A model generated the notes under the pieces. The model was not told the DNA's origin, did not search any database, and worked only from the letters and a program-made list of their open reading frames with translations. The position numbers were made by a program, and so were the translations under genes. A DNA stretch of 64,000 nt from RYN-122 sp963761655 (GTDB lineage: Bacteria; Actinomycetota; Actinomycetes; Mycobacteriales; SCTD01), in contig CAVXHI010000002.1 in the NCBI GenBank assembly GCA_963761655.1, positions 248,001 through 312,000 of the forward strand. The letters run 5' to 3'. Positions 1 to 8,007 of the stretch are shown here, piece by piece (the stretch's first letter is position 1; each line of letters starts with the position of its first letter).

Positions 1-70
1 GAAGTTCAACGACATCAAGACCGACGATGTCATCGAGACGTGGGAGATGAGAGAGATCCCGCGTACCTGA
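1..70 (+). CDS. infB: Translation initiation factor IF-2, C-terminal end (partial)
   Basis: Only the last 22 codons are inside the window, ending in TGA at 68-70. The tail reads FNDIKTDDVIETWEMREI, which is the conserved end of IF-2 domain IV (C2), the part that binds the formyl-methionyl group of initiator tRNA. The gene starts upstream of the window. The following ylxP, rbfA and truB genes are the usual downstream neighbours of infB, which supports the call despite the short piece. Confidence 0.85.
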   Translation, partial: KFNDIKTDDVIETWEMREIPRT

Positions 71-80
71 GTCCGCCTCT

Positions 81-146
81 GAGCGTGGGGTTCCCTACGG
101 CGCTGCGACGACGTCGCTTGATGCGCCTTCCGGGAACCCCACGCTC
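81..146. terminator. Long nested hairpin between infB and ylxP
   Basis: A perfect 15-base inverted repeat (GAGCGTGGGGTTCCC at 81-95, its complement at 132-146) encloses a second stem (GGCGC 99-103 with GCGCC 123-127) and a third (GCGAC 105-109 with GTCGC 113-117, loop GAC). No T-run follows. It could end or attenuate infB transcription before ylxP, or be a mobile palindromic repeat. Its function is inferred. Confidence 0.55.
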
Positions 147-185
147 GCCGGCTCCGCTCCACGCGATCAGAAGGGCCAAAGAGGC

Positions 186-482
186 TTGTTCACCGGGAGC
201 CTTGCGCTCGACCTGCTCCTCGGCGATGTGCACTCCCTCAAGGAGAAGCGCAGCGTCGTGCGGCCGGTCCTGGCGGAGCTGCGCAAGACGTACGAGGTCT
301 CGGTCGCCGAGGCGGGTCACCTGGACCTGCACCGGCGGGCGCTGATCGGGGTCGCCGTCGTCGCTGCCGACGCGGCCCACTGCCGCACGGTCCTGGACGC
401 GTGCGAGCGGCTCGTGGCCGACCGGCCCGAGCTCACGCTGCTGTCCGCGCGACAGCGGCTCATGTCGTCGGAGGACGAGTAG
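186..482 (+). CDS. ylxP: YlxP-like DUF503 protein
   Basis: A 98-residue protein of the DUF503/YlxP family, a small protein encoded between infB and rbfA in many Gram-positives; its biochemical role is not settled, though its position suggests ribosome assembly or translation. The start is TTG at 186: the protein then begins MFTGSLALDLLLGDVHSLKE, the family's standard N-terminus, and no other in-frame start fits. The region LDLHRRALIGVAVVAADAAH is also typical. The stop lies 2 bases before rbfA, so the two are probably translated together. Confidence 0.85.
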   Translation: MFTGSLALDLLLGDVHSLKEKRSVVRPVLAELRKTYEVSVAEAGHLDLHRRALIGVAVVAADAAHCRTVLDACERLVADRPELTLLSARQRLMSSEDE

Positions 483-484
483 CC

Positions 485-946
485 ATGGTCGACGTCGCAC
501 GGGCCCGCAAGCTGGCCGTCCGGATCCGCGAGGTCGTCGCGTCCACGCTCGAGATGCAGGTCAAGGACCCGCGGCTCGGGATGATCACCATCACCGACGC
601 CAAGCTCACGCCCGACCTGCGCGAGGCGACCCTCTACTACACGGTCTACGGCGACGCCGAGGCCCGGCAGGCCACGGCCATGGCGCTGGAGAGCGCCAAG
701 GGCGTCCTGCGCAGCCAGGTCGGGAAGCAGACCGGCGTCCGCTACACCCCCAGCCTGCTGTTCATCGCCGACGTCGTCCCCGAGACGACCGGCCGGCTCG
801 AGGAGCTGCTGGAGAAGGCCCGCCGCGCCGACGCCCGGGTCCACGAGATCGCCGAGAAGGCCGCCCCGGCCGGCGATGCCGACCCGTACAAGGCGCCCCG
901 TGTGGTGGAGGACGAGGACGACACCGAGGACGACGAGGACGCGTGA
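485..946 (+). CDS. rbfA: 30S ribosome-binding factor A
   Basis: 153 residues, usual for RbfA, which binds the 30S subunit and helps 16S rRNA 5'-end maturation. The KH-type fold region runs from about residue 5 to 115 and includes VKDPRLGMITITDAKLTPDL, a family hallmark. The last 20 residues are a very acidic Asp/Glu tail (DEDDTEDDED). The ATG at 485 is the first start after the ylxP stop; the open frame upstream overlaps ylxP and is not family-like. The end overlaps the next gene by 4 bases (GTGA), indicating coupling. Confidence 0.95.
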   Translation: MVDVARARKLAVRIREVVASTLEMQVKDPRLGMITITDAKLTPDLREATLYYTVYGDAEARQATAMALESAKGVLRSQVGKQTGVRYTPSLLFIADVVPETTGRLEELLEKARRADARVHEIAEKAAPAGDADPYKAPRVVEDEDDTEDDEDA

Positions 947-1926
947 CCGCTGAGGACACGGCCGTGGACACCGCCGTCGCCCTGCTGCGCGACGCGACCG
1001 ACGTCGTCCTGGTCTGCCACACCTCGCCCGACGGCGACGCCCTCGGCAGCCTGCTCGCCCTCGGCCAGGCGCTCCGCGCCCGCGGCGCGCAGGTCGTGTG
1101 CAGCTGGGGGGAGGACGTCCTCGTCGTCCCCGACGCGTACGCCTACCTGCCGGCCCAGGACCTGCTCGTGCCGCCCGCGCGCGTCCCGGCGGCGCCGTCC
1201 CTGCTCGTCACGCTCGACAGCAGCAGTCCGGACCGGCTGGGCGTCCTGCTCGACCGGCTCGACACGGCCGGCACCGTGCTGGTGGTCGACCACCACACGG
1301 CGGGGGAGCCGTTCGGCGACGTCCGCGTGGTCGACCCCGGCGCGGCGGCGACGGTCGTCCTGGTCACGGAGCTGCTGGACCGGCTCGGGCACCCGCTCGA
1401 CCTCGGCACCGCGACCGCCCTCTACACCGGGCTGGTCACCGACACCGGCTCGTTCCGGCACAGCTGCACGACGCCGTCCGTCCACGCTCTCGCCGCGCGG
1501 CTGCTCGCGCAGGGCGTGCAGCCGGCGGAGGTCGCCCGGGCGGTCTGGGAGGACAACCGGTTCGGCTACCTGCAGGTGCTCGGCGCCGCCTGCTCCTCGG
1601 CCGTCCTCGAGCCGGACGCCGTGGACGGGCGCGGCCTGGTCTGGACCTGCCTGAGCGACGCCCAGCTGACGGCGGCCGGCGTCGGGCTCGCGGACGTCGA
1701 GGGCGTCATCGACGTGCTGCGGACGGCCCGCGAGGCCGAGGTCGCCGTCGTGCTCAAGGAGGAGCCGGGCGGGGCGCTGCGGGTCTCGACCAGGAGCCGC
1801 GGCGCGGTCGACGTCGGCGCGGTCTGCGGCGCCCTCGGCGGTGGCGGCCACCGGTACGCCGCCGGCTACACGTCCCACGAGGACGCCCCGACCACGATGC
1901 GCACCCTCCGCGAGGCGCTCGCGTGA
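943..1926 (+). CDS. nrnA: DHH/DHHA1 phosphoesterase (NrnA-like oligoribonuclease/pAp phosphatase)
   Basis: 327 residues. The DHH domain has CHTSPDGDALGS near residue 25, the signature VVDHH near 110 and the metal site VTDTGSF near 165; the DHHA1 substrate domain ends in GGGGHRYAAG near residue 305. NrnA family members degrade nanoRNAs and often hydrolyse pAp or cyclic-dinucleotide products such as pGpG. With three cyclic-di-GMP enzymes nearby, a role in pGpG turnover is possible but only inferred. It starts with GTG inside the rbfA stop and ends in a GTGA overlap with truB, so the three genes form one operon. Confidence 0.9.
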   Translation: MTAEDTAVDTAVALLRDATDVVLVCHTSPDGDALGSLLALGQALRARGAQVVCSWGEDVLVVPDAYAYLPAQDLLVPPARVPAAPSLLVTLDSSSPDRLGVLLDRLDTAGTVLVVDHHTAGEPFGDVRVVDPGAAATVVLVTELLDRLGHPLDLGTATALYTGLVTDTGSFRHSCTTPSVHALAARLLAQGVQPAEVARAVWEDNRFGYLQVLGAACSSAVLEPDAVDGRGLVWTCLSDAQLTAAGVGLADVEGVIDVLRTAREAEVAVVLKEEPGGALRVSTRSRGAVDVGAVCGALGGGGHRYAAGYTSHEDAPTTMRTLREALA

Positions 1927-2795
1927 CCGCTCCGGACGGTCTGCTCGTCGTCGACAAGCCCGGCGGCTGGACCAGCCACGACGTCGTCGCCCGGGGCCGG
2001 CGGCTCGCCCGCACCCGCAAGGTCGGCCATGCCGGAACGCTCGACCCGATGGCCACCGGCGTCCTGCTGCTGGGCATCGGCCGCGCCACCCGGCTGCTCG
2101 GCCACCTGGCGCTGACCACCAAGACCTACCAGGCGACGATCCGCCTGGGCGCCACGACCGTCACCGACGACGCCGAGGGTGACGTCGTGGAGCAGCGCGA
2201 CGCCTCCGCCGTCACGGACGACGACGTCGAGCAGGCGCTGACCGCTCTGCGCGGGCAGGTCCAGCAGGTGCCGAGCAGCGTCAGCGCCATCAAGGTCGAC
2301 GGCGTCCGCTCCTACGCCGCGGTCCGCTCCGGCAGGGAGGTCGCCCTGGCGGCCCGACCCGTGACGGTCAGCCGGTTCGAGGTGCTCGCCCGCCGGGGCG
2401 ACGACCTCGACGTCGTCGTGGCGTGCTCGTCGGGCACCTACGTCCGCGCCCTGGCCCGCGACCTCGGGGCGGCCCTCGGCGTCGGCGGCCACCTGACGGC
2501 GCTGCGGCGGACGCAGGTCGGGCCGTTCGGCCTGGACACGGCACGCACCCTGGAGCAGCTGGCGGAGGACACCGACAGCGCGGTGGTCCCGCTGGCCGAC
2601 GCCGTCGCGACGTCGTTCCCCGTCCGGCGGCTCGACGACGACGAGGCCGTGGCGCTGTCGCACGGCAAGCGGCTCACGGCGACAGGGGCGCCCGGTGTCG
2701 TCGGGGCGTTCGCGGCGGACGGGCGGTGCATCGCGCTGCTCGAGGACAGGGACGGCGCCGCACGCCCGACGGTCGTGTTCGCCCCCGCCGGCTGA
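1923..2795 (+). CDS. truB: tRNA pseudouridine(55) synthase TruB
   Basis: 290 residues. TruB isomerises U55 in the T-loop of tRNAs. The catalytic Asp lies in GHAGTLDPMATG near residue 38; YQATIRLG and the later SGTYVRALARDLG motif are family signatures, and a PUA-like C-terminus follows. The GTG at 1923 overlaps the previous stop and gives the expected N-terminus (DGLLVVDKPGGWTSHDVV). Confidence 0.95.
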   Translation: MTAPDGLLVVDKPGGWTSHDVVARGRRLARTRKVGHAGTLDPMATGVLLLGIGRATRLLGHLALTTKTYQATIRLGATTVTDDAEGDVVEQRDASAVTDDDVEQALTALRGQVQQVPSSVSAIKVDGVRSYAAVRSGREVALAARPVTVSRFEVLARRGDDLDVVVACSSGTYVRALARDLGAALGVGGHLTALRRTQVGPFGLDTARTLEQLAEDTDSAVVPLADAVATSFPVRRLDDDEAVALSHGKRLTATGAPGVVGAFAADGRCIALLEDRDGAARPTVVFAPAG

Positions 2796-2833
2796 GGCCC
2801 TGTCCGCTCGAGAGCGCGGGCCGCAGCCGTCGG

Positions 2834-3547
2834 TCAGCTGATGCAGCCGGCCGGGCGGCCGACGCGGCGCAGGCCGGTGAGGTCCCCGGCCTGCAGGACC
2901 GCGGGCGGGCTGGTCGGCCCGAGGGTGCTGTTCATGACCATGGTGCGGTCGTCGACGTGGTCCAGCCCGACGGCGTGGCCCAGCTCGTGCAGGAGGACCC
3001 GGCCGCGGGTGAGCCCGGCGCCGAAGCCGGCGGCCAGCGGCGTGCCGGCCCTGACGACGACGTAGCCGGAGGTGATCCGGTAGTGGCCGGTGGGGCTGGT
3101 CGTGGCCCGCCAGCCGCCGTGCCCGACCTCGCCGCGCCCGAGCAGGCTGGTGGCGGTCCGGGGCGCCCACGCGACGACGAGCGGCGAGCCCGGCAGGGGG
3201 GCGCGGCCCGCGGTCGGCACGTAGGTCGTCGAGCCGAGGTACCGGAAGGTCAGGCCGCTCGCGGCAGACAGCCGGGCCACTGCTGCCTGCACGTCGGCCT
3301 TGGCCTCGCTGCCGCCGAGGGCGGCGTTGATGCGGTAGTCGACGGTCGCGCAGGGGTTCCAGCGGACCACCTCCGTCCGGTCGAGGACCGGGTTGCTCAC
3401 GGTCGACAGGCGGTAAGAGGTCTCACTGCCGAGGGCGGGGCCCGCGGCGGCGGCGGGGGAGGCCGACAGGCCGACCGCGGCGAGCGCAGCCACCGCCAGG
3501 GCGACCAGGCGGGAGGGGCGGGCGGAGCGGGTGTCGCGAGCAGGCAC
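2834..3547 (-). CDS. Secreted matrixin-like zinc metalloprotease
   Basis: 237 residues with a cleavable signal peptide (about residues 1-35, ending ASPAAAA). The metzincin zinc site HELGHAVGLDH is at residues 187-197, followed by a Met-turn-like VMN near 204, so the catalytic residues look complete. The substrate is unknown. The protein carries no obvious anchor, so it is probably released or periplasmic. It sits on the opposite strand between truB and ribF, which are usually adjacent in actinobacteria, and so looks like an insertion into the conserved block. It is divergent from ribF with about 144 bases between them. Confidence 0.85.
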   Translation of the reverse strand: MPARDTRSARPSRLVALAVAALAAVGLSASPAAAAGPALGSETSYRLSTVSNPVLDRTEVVRWNPCATVDYRINAALGGSEAKADVQAAVARLSAASGLTFRYLGSTTYVPTAGRAPLPGSPLVVAWAPRTATSLLGRGEVGHGGWRATTSPTGHYRITSGYVVVRAGTPLAAGFGAGLTRGRVLLHELGHAVGLDHVDDRTMVMNSTLGPTSPPAVLQAGDLTGLRRVGRPAGCIS

Positions 3548-3679
3548 CGGAGGTCCTCAGGGTTCGGGGGCGTCACCCCTGCTTCGACAGCACCGGGCGG
3601 AACGTTTCACCGGAGGGGGAGATCGGCCGAGATCGGCGGATCGTCCCGTTCGGGAGGTCCTCGTCGCGGGGCCGTCTGG

Positions 3680-3685
3680 CAGGGT
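3680..3685 (+). promoter_or_regulatory. -10-like hexamer of a possible leaderless promoter, ribF
   Basis: CAGGGT lies 6 bases before the ribF GTG and no ribosome-binding site is visible. This is the spacing expected when transcription starts at the start codon. Confidence 0.45.
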
Positions 3686-3691
3686 GGGCAC

Positions 3692-4615
3692 GTGCAGCGC
3701 TGGCGCGGGGTCGAGAGCGCGCCCTCCGGGTGGGGGCGCTGCGTGGTGACGGTGGGCGTCTTCGACGGCATCCACCTCGGGCACCAGCGGATCATCGGCC
3801 GGGCCGTCGACGTCGCCCGCGAGCAGGGCGTGCCGAGCGTGCTGCTGACCTTCGACCCGCACCCGAGCGAGGTCGTGCGGCCGGGCAGCCACCCGGCGGT
3901 GCTGACCAGCCAGCGGTACCGGGCCGAGCTGGTCGAGGCGCTCGGGGTCGACGTCGTCTGCGTGCTGCCGTTCACCCAGGACTTCTCCCGCCTGACCGCC
4001 GACGAGTTCGTGCACAAGGTGCTGGTGCAGCACCTGCACGCCCGGCACGTCGTCGTCGGGGACAACTTCCGCTACGGCAACAGGGCGGCCGGCGACGTCG
4101 CGAGCCTCGCCGACGCCGGCCGGCGCTGGGGCTTCAGCGTCGAGGGCGTCGAGCTGCAGGGCACCGACCAGACCACCTGGTCCAGCACCTACGTCCGGGC
4201 CTGCGTCTCCGCCGGCGACGTCGAGGCCGCCGCCGCGGCCCTCGGGCGCGAGCACCGGGTCGAGGGCTTCGTCGTCCGCGGCGACCAGCGCGGACGCGAG
4301 ATCGGCTACCCGACGGCCAACCTCGAGCCGCTGCCCTGGTCCGCCGTCCCGGCCGACGGCGTCTACGCCGGACGGCTCGTCCTGCGCGGCGAGCACCTGC
4401 CCGCGGCCATCAGCATCGGCACCAACCCGACGTTCGACGGGAAGGACCGCCGGGTCGAGGCGTTCGTCCTGGACTACACGGGCGACCTCTACGGCGAGCA
4501 GATCGCGCTGACCTTCACCGCGCGGCTGCGCGAGACCCTGACGTTCGACGGGGTCGAGCCGCTGGTGGCGCAGATGGACCGGGACGTCGCGAGGGCGCGC
4601 GAGCTCCTGGCGTGA
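3692..4615 (+). CDS. ribF: Bifunctional riboflavin kinase/FMN adenylyltransferase
   Basis: 307 residues. The N-terminal adenylyltransferase domain has GVFDGIHLGHQ near residue 18 and the C-terminal kinase domain has IGYPTANLE near residue 207; together they convert riboflavin to FMN and FAD. The GTG at 3692 (reading QRWRGVESAPSGWG) is chosen because it gives the standard N-terminus; the much longer open frame upstream runs antisense to the protease gene. FAD made here serves ThyX, encoded further along. Confidence 0.93.
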   Translation: MQRWRGVESAPSGWGRCVVTVGVFDGIHLGHQRIIGRAVDVAREQGVPSVLLTFDPHPSEVVRPGSHPAVLTSQRYRAELVEALGVDVVCVLPFTQDFSRLTADEFVHKVLVQHLHARHVVVGDNFRYGNRAAGDVASLADAGRRWGFSVEGVELQGTDQTTWSSTYVRACVSAGDVEAAAAALGREHRVEGFVVRGDQRGREIGYPTANLEPLPWSAVPADGVYAGRLVLRGEHLPAAISIGTNPTFDGKDRRVEAFVLDYTGDLYGEQIALTFTARLRETLTFDGVEPLVAQMDRDVARARELLA

Positions 4616-4689
4616 TCACCCGCTAGGGGGAACCGGGCCGCCCCGACGCGGACCGATGCAGGGGTGTCCCCCCTGCTCGAGGAGTGCCC

Positions 4690-5073
4690 GTGCCGAAGAT
4701 CCTGGTCATCGACGACGACGCGTCGATCCGCTCGCTGCTCACCGACGTCCTGGAGGTCGAGGGCTACACGGTCAGGGCCGCGGAGGACGGCTTCGCGGGG
4801 CTGCGCCTGATCGCCGCCGACCGCCCCGACTGCGTCGTGCTCGACGTGATGATGCCGGGCATGGACGGGCACGCCGTCCTGCAGCGCGTGCGCGCCGGCG
4901 AGGGCGGCCTGGACCTCCCGGTCGTGATGCTCACGGCGGCCGCCGACGACGCGCAGGCCTGGCAGGCCTGGACCGAGGGCGTGGACTACTTCCTGGCCAA
5001 GCCCTTCGACCCGGACGAGCTCCTGCGCTACCTCGACTACCTGTTCGGCAGCGAGGACCGCGTCGCCGTCTGA
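4690..5073 (+). CDS. Stand-alone response regulator receiver (CheY-like)
   Basis: 127 residues consisting of one receiver domain: acidic triad ILVIDDDAS near residue 8, phospho-acceptor Asp in VVLDVMMPGMDG near residue 54, and the conserved Lys in FLAKPFDPDEL near residue 105. There is no output domain, so it must act on a partner protein. The start is set at the second GTG (4690) because GAGGAG at 4679-4684 is 5 bases before it; the GTG at 4684 would overlap that site. No sensor kinase is adjacent. A terminator follows at 5099-5128. Confidence 0.88.
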   Translation: MPKILVIDDDASIRSLLTDVLEVEGYTVRAAEDGFAGLRLIAADRPDCVVLDVMMPGMDGHAVLQRVRAGEGGLDLPVVMLTAAADDAQAWQAWTEGVDYFLAKPFDPDELLRYLDYLFGSEDRVAV

Positions 5074-5098
5074 CCGTCCGCCCGCCCGACCGCCGCCC

Positions 5099-5128
5099 GA
5101 GACCGTCCTCCTCCGGGAGGGCGGTCTC
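5099..5128 (+). terminator. Rho-independent-like terminator after the receiver gene
   Basis: A 13-bp stem with one G-T pair (GAGACCGTCCTCC 5099-5111 with GGAGGGCGGTCTC 5116-5128) and a 4-base loop. It separates the ribF/receiver unit from rpsO. Confidence 0.65.
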
Positions 5129-5161
5129 GTCGCACGTCCGGCCGGGGGACGCCCCCGCTGC

Positions 5162-5167
5162 TAGTCT
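5162..5167 (+). promoter_or_regulatory. Possible -10 element for rpsO
   Basis: TAGTCT matches the actinobacterial TANNNT -10 pattern and lies just after a terminator, 84 bases before the rpsO start. This leaves a 5' leader in which S15 autoregulation could act, as known in other bacteria. No clear -35 is seen. Confidence 0.35.
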
Positions 5168-5251
5168 GACCCCAGCCGGTCCGACCGGCCGTGCGTCCTC
5201 CTGCCCAGGTGTCGTCGACCCTGAGCGCGCACACGACCCCGAGGGAGCCCC

Positions 5252-5521
5252 GTGGCGCTCGACACGGCACAGAAGCAGCAGATCATGTCCGAGTACGGCA
5301 CCGTCGCCAACGACACCGGCTCGCCCGAGGTCCAGGTCGCGATGCTCACCAAGCGCATCCAGGACCTGACGGAGCACCTCAAGCTCCACAAGCACGACCA
5401 CCACACCCGCCGCGGCCTGCTGGGCCTCGTCGGACGTCGCCGTCGACTCCTCAAGTACCTGGAGAAGACCGACATCACGCGCTACCGCTCGCTGATCGAG
5501 CGACTGGGTCTGCGCCGCTAG
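5252..5521 (+). CDS. rpsO: 30S ribosomal protein S15
   Basis: 89 residues, the exact family length. It binds the central domain of 16S rRNA early in 30S assembly. DTGSPEVQVAMLTKRI and HHTRRGLLGLVGRRRRLLKY are the S15 signatures. The GTG start at 5252 is preceded by GAGGGAG. pnp follows after a structured spacer, the classic rpsO-pnp pair. Confidence 0.97.
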   Translation: MALDTAQKQQIMSEYGTVANDTGSPEVQVAMLTKRIQDLTEHLKLHKHDHHTRRGLLGLVGRRRRLLKYLEKTDITRYRSLIERLGLRR

Positions 5522-5532
5522 ACCGCACGACG

Positions 5533-5556
5533 GGGGAGGTCCATCCGGGCCTCCCC
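5533..5556 (+). terminator. Hairpin between rpsO and pnp
   Basis: A 10-bp stem (GGGGAGGTCC 5533-5542 with GGGCCTCCCC 5547-5556, one T-G pair) with loop ATCC, followed by TTCT. It may be a partial terminator that sets the rpsO to pnp ratio or a processing site in the pnp leader. Confidence 0.5.
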
Positions 5557-5746
5557 TTCTGCATGGGAGAGCACGACCCCGCCGTCCGGCAAGACCGCCG
5601 GAGGGCGACAGACGAGCCGCCCCGAGAGCACCACCTCGGGACCGGTCCTCGGGAGTGGCCGCCGGAGAGCCTCCGGCTGCTTCCACTGACGACCGGCCCC
5701 GGAACGACGCCTCGGGCCCGGCTCCGCAGTGAAGAGGAGACCCTCC
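5557..5746 (+). promoter_or_regulatory. Structured 5' leader of pnp
   Basis: About 190 bases without a gene. It contains several complementary GC-rich segments, including the perfect stem GCCGGAG (5661-5667)/CTCCGGC (5671-5677) with loop AGC. PNPase of E. coli represses its own mRNA through a leader hairpin; similar control here is inferred. The ribosome-binding site GAAGAGGAGA at 5731-5740 precedes the ATG at 5747. Confidence 0.4.
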
Positions 5747-7936
5747 ATGACGGAGGAGCAGGAGAGCTACGTCTACGGCAGCGAGTTCGTCGACGCCGTG
5801 ATCGACAACCCCGGTGGCAAGCGGACGATCCGCTTCGAGACGGGCCGCCTGGCCAAGCAGGCCGCCGGCGCCGTCACCATCTACCTCGGCGACACGATGG
5901 TGCTCAGCGCCACCACCGCCAGCAAGCGCCCCAAGGACAACCTCGACTTCTTCCCCCTGACGGTGGACGTCGAGGAGCGCATGTACGCCGCGGGCCGCAT
6001 CCCCGGCTCGTTCTTCCGCCGCGAGGGCCGCCCGTCCGAGGACGCGATCCTCACGTGCCGCCTCACCGACCGCCCGCTGCGCCCGTCCTTCAAGAAGGGC
6101 CTGCGCAACGAGGTCCAGGTCGTGAGCACCGTCCTCGCGCTCGACCCCGACCACCTGTACGACGTCCTCGCCATCAACTCGGCCGCCGCGTCCGTGCTGC
6201 TGTCCGGCCTGCCGTTCACCGGCCCGGTCGGCGCGGTCCGCGTCGCCCGCACGCCGTCCGGCTGGGTCGCCTTCCCGTCGCACAGCGAGCTCGCCGAGGC
6301 CACGTTCGACATGGTCGTCGCGGGCCGCCTGCTCGAGGACGGCGACGTCGCGATCATGATGGTCGAGGCCGAGGCCACCCCCGACGTCTTCGACGTCATC
6401 GCCGCCGGTGGCACCGCGCCCACCGAGGACGTCGTCGCCGAGGGCCTCGAGGCCGCCAAGGCCCCGATCGCCGCGATCTGCAAGGCCCAGAACGAGCTCA
6501 AGGCGAAGTCGCCGAAGGAGCCGCTCGAGTTCCCCGTCTTCCTCGACTACGACGACGACGTCCTCGCCGCCGTGACGAGCGCGGGCGAGAAGGACCTCGC
6601 CGCCGCGATGCAGATCGCCGGCAAGCAGGAGCGCGAGGCCGCCTCGGACGCCGCGAAGGCCAAGGTCGTCGAGGCGCTCGCCGAGCAGTTCGCCGGTCGC
6701 GAGAAGGAGGTCAGCGCCGCCTTCCGCAGCCTGACCAAGACGATCGTCCGCCGCCGGGTCGTGCAGGACAAGGTCCGCATCGACGGGCGTGGCCTCGAGG
6801 ACATCCGCGAGCTCTCGGCCGAGGTCGAGGTCCTGCCCCGCGTCCACGGCTCGGCCCTGTTCGAGCGCGGCGAGACCCAGATCATGGGCGTCACCACGCT
6901 GAACATGCTCCGCATGGAGCAGATGGTCGACACGCTCAACCCCGAGAACCGCAAGCGCTACATGCACCACTACAACTTCCCGCCGTACTCCACCGGCGAG
7001 ACCGGCCGCGTCGGCTCCCCGAAGCGCCGCGAGATCGGCCACGGCGCGCTGGCCGAGCGGGCCCTGCTGCCGGTGCTGCCGAGCAAGGCGGACTTCCCGT
7101 ACGCGATCCGTCAGGTGTCCGAGGCGCTCGGCTCCAACGGCTCGACGTCGATGGGCTCGGTCTGCGCCTCGACGCTGTCCATGCTCAACGCCGGCATCCC
7201 GCTCAAGGCGCCGGTCGCCGGCATCGCCATGGGCCTGATCTACGAGGGCGGCGAGTACGCGACGCTGACCGACATCCTCGGCGCCGAGGACGCGTTCGGC
7301 GACATGGACTTCAAGGTCGCCGGCACCCCGCAGTTCGTCACCGCGCTGCAGCTCGACACCAAGCTCGACGGCATCCCGAGCTCGGTGCTCGCGGCCGCCC
7401 TGCAGCAGGCCCGCACCGCGCGCCTGGCGATCCTCGCGGTCATGAACGACGCGATCGACGAGCCGGACGAGATGGCGCCGACCGCGCCGCGCGTCCTGAC
7501 CGTCAAGATCCCGGTCGACAAGATCGGCGAGGTCATCGGGCCGAAGGGCAAGATGATCAACCAGATCCAGGCCGACACGGGCGCCGACATCACCGTGGAG
7601 GACGACGGCACCATCTACATCGGTGCCACCGACGGGCCGCGCGCCGAGGCCGCGCTCGCGACGATCAACATGATCGCCAACCCGACGATGCCCAAGGTCG
7701 GCGAGCGCTTCCTCGGCACGGTCGTCAAGACCGCCGCCTTCGGCGCCTTCGTCAGCCTGCTCCCGGGCAAGGACGGCCTCGTCCACATCAGCAAGCTGGG
7801 CAACGGCAAGCGCGTGGGCAAGGTCGAGGACGTCGTCAACGTCGGCGACAAGCTGCAGGTCGAGATCACCGAGATCGACCAGCGCGGCAAGATCAGCCTG
7901 ACGCCGGTCGCCACCGAGGAGACCGCCTCGGCCTAG
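5747..7936 (+). CDS. pnp: Polyribonucleotide nucleotidyltransferase (PNPase)
   Basis: 729 residues. PNPase is a phosphorolytic 3'-5' exoribonuclease that can also add tails, acting as a ring-shaped trimer. Two RNase PH domains (about 10-250 and 330-560) are joined by a helical domain; the second has the signature GSTSMGSVCASTLS. A KH domain (KIGEVIGPKGKMINQI, near 590) and an S1 domain (GDKLQVEITEIDQRGKISLT) close the protein. ATG 5747 is preferred over GTG 5729 because a strong ribosome-binding site sits 7 bases before it. Confidence 0.97.
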   Translation: MTEEQESYVYGSEFVDAVIDNPGGKRTIRFETGRLAKQAAGAVTIYLGDTMVLSATTASKRPKDNLDFFPLTVDVEERMYAAGRIPGSFFRREGRPSEDAILTCRLTDRPLRPSFKKGLRNEVQVVSTVLALDPDHLYDVLAINSAAASVLLSGLPFTGPVGAVRVARTPSGWVAFPSHSELAEATFDMVVAGRLLEDGDVAIMMVEAEATPDVFDVIAAGGTAPTEDVVAEGLEAAKAPIAAICKAQNELKAKSPKEPLEFPVFLDYDDDVLAAVTSAGEKDLAAAMQIAGKQEREAASDAAKAKVVEALAEQFAGREKEVSAAFRSLTKTIVRRRVVQDKVRIDGRGLEDIRELSAEVEVLPRVHGSALFERGETQIMGVTTLNMLRMEQMVDTLNPENRKRYMHHYNFPPYSTGETGRVGSPKRREIGHGALAERALLPVLPSKADFPYAIRQVSEALGSNGSTSMGSVCASTLSMLNAGIPLKAPVAGIAMGLIYEGGEYATLTDILGAEDAFGDMDFKVAGTPQFVTALQLDTKLDGIPSSVLAAALQQARTARLAILAVMNDAIDEPDEMAPTAPRVLTVKIPVDKIGEVIGPKGKMINQIQADTGADITVEDDGTIYIGATDGPRAEAALATINMIANPTMPKVGERFLGTVVKTAAFGAFVSLLPGKDGLVHISKLGNGKRVGKVEDVVNVGDKLQVEITEIDQRGKISLTPVATEETASA

Positions 7937-7952
7937 CGCCGAAGAGCACGAC

Positions 7953-7987
7953 GACGGGCCCCGCACCTCGACGGTGCGGGGCCCGTC
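7953..7987. terminator. Bidirectional terminator between pnp and the DUF2855 gene
   Basis: A perfect 15-bp stem (GACGGGCCCCGCACC 7953-7967, complement 7973-7987) with a 5-base loop, placed between two converging genes. There is no long T-run, as is common at this GC content. Confidence 0.8.
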
Positions 7988-8007
7988 CGCGTGCGGGGAC
8001 GCCCTGC

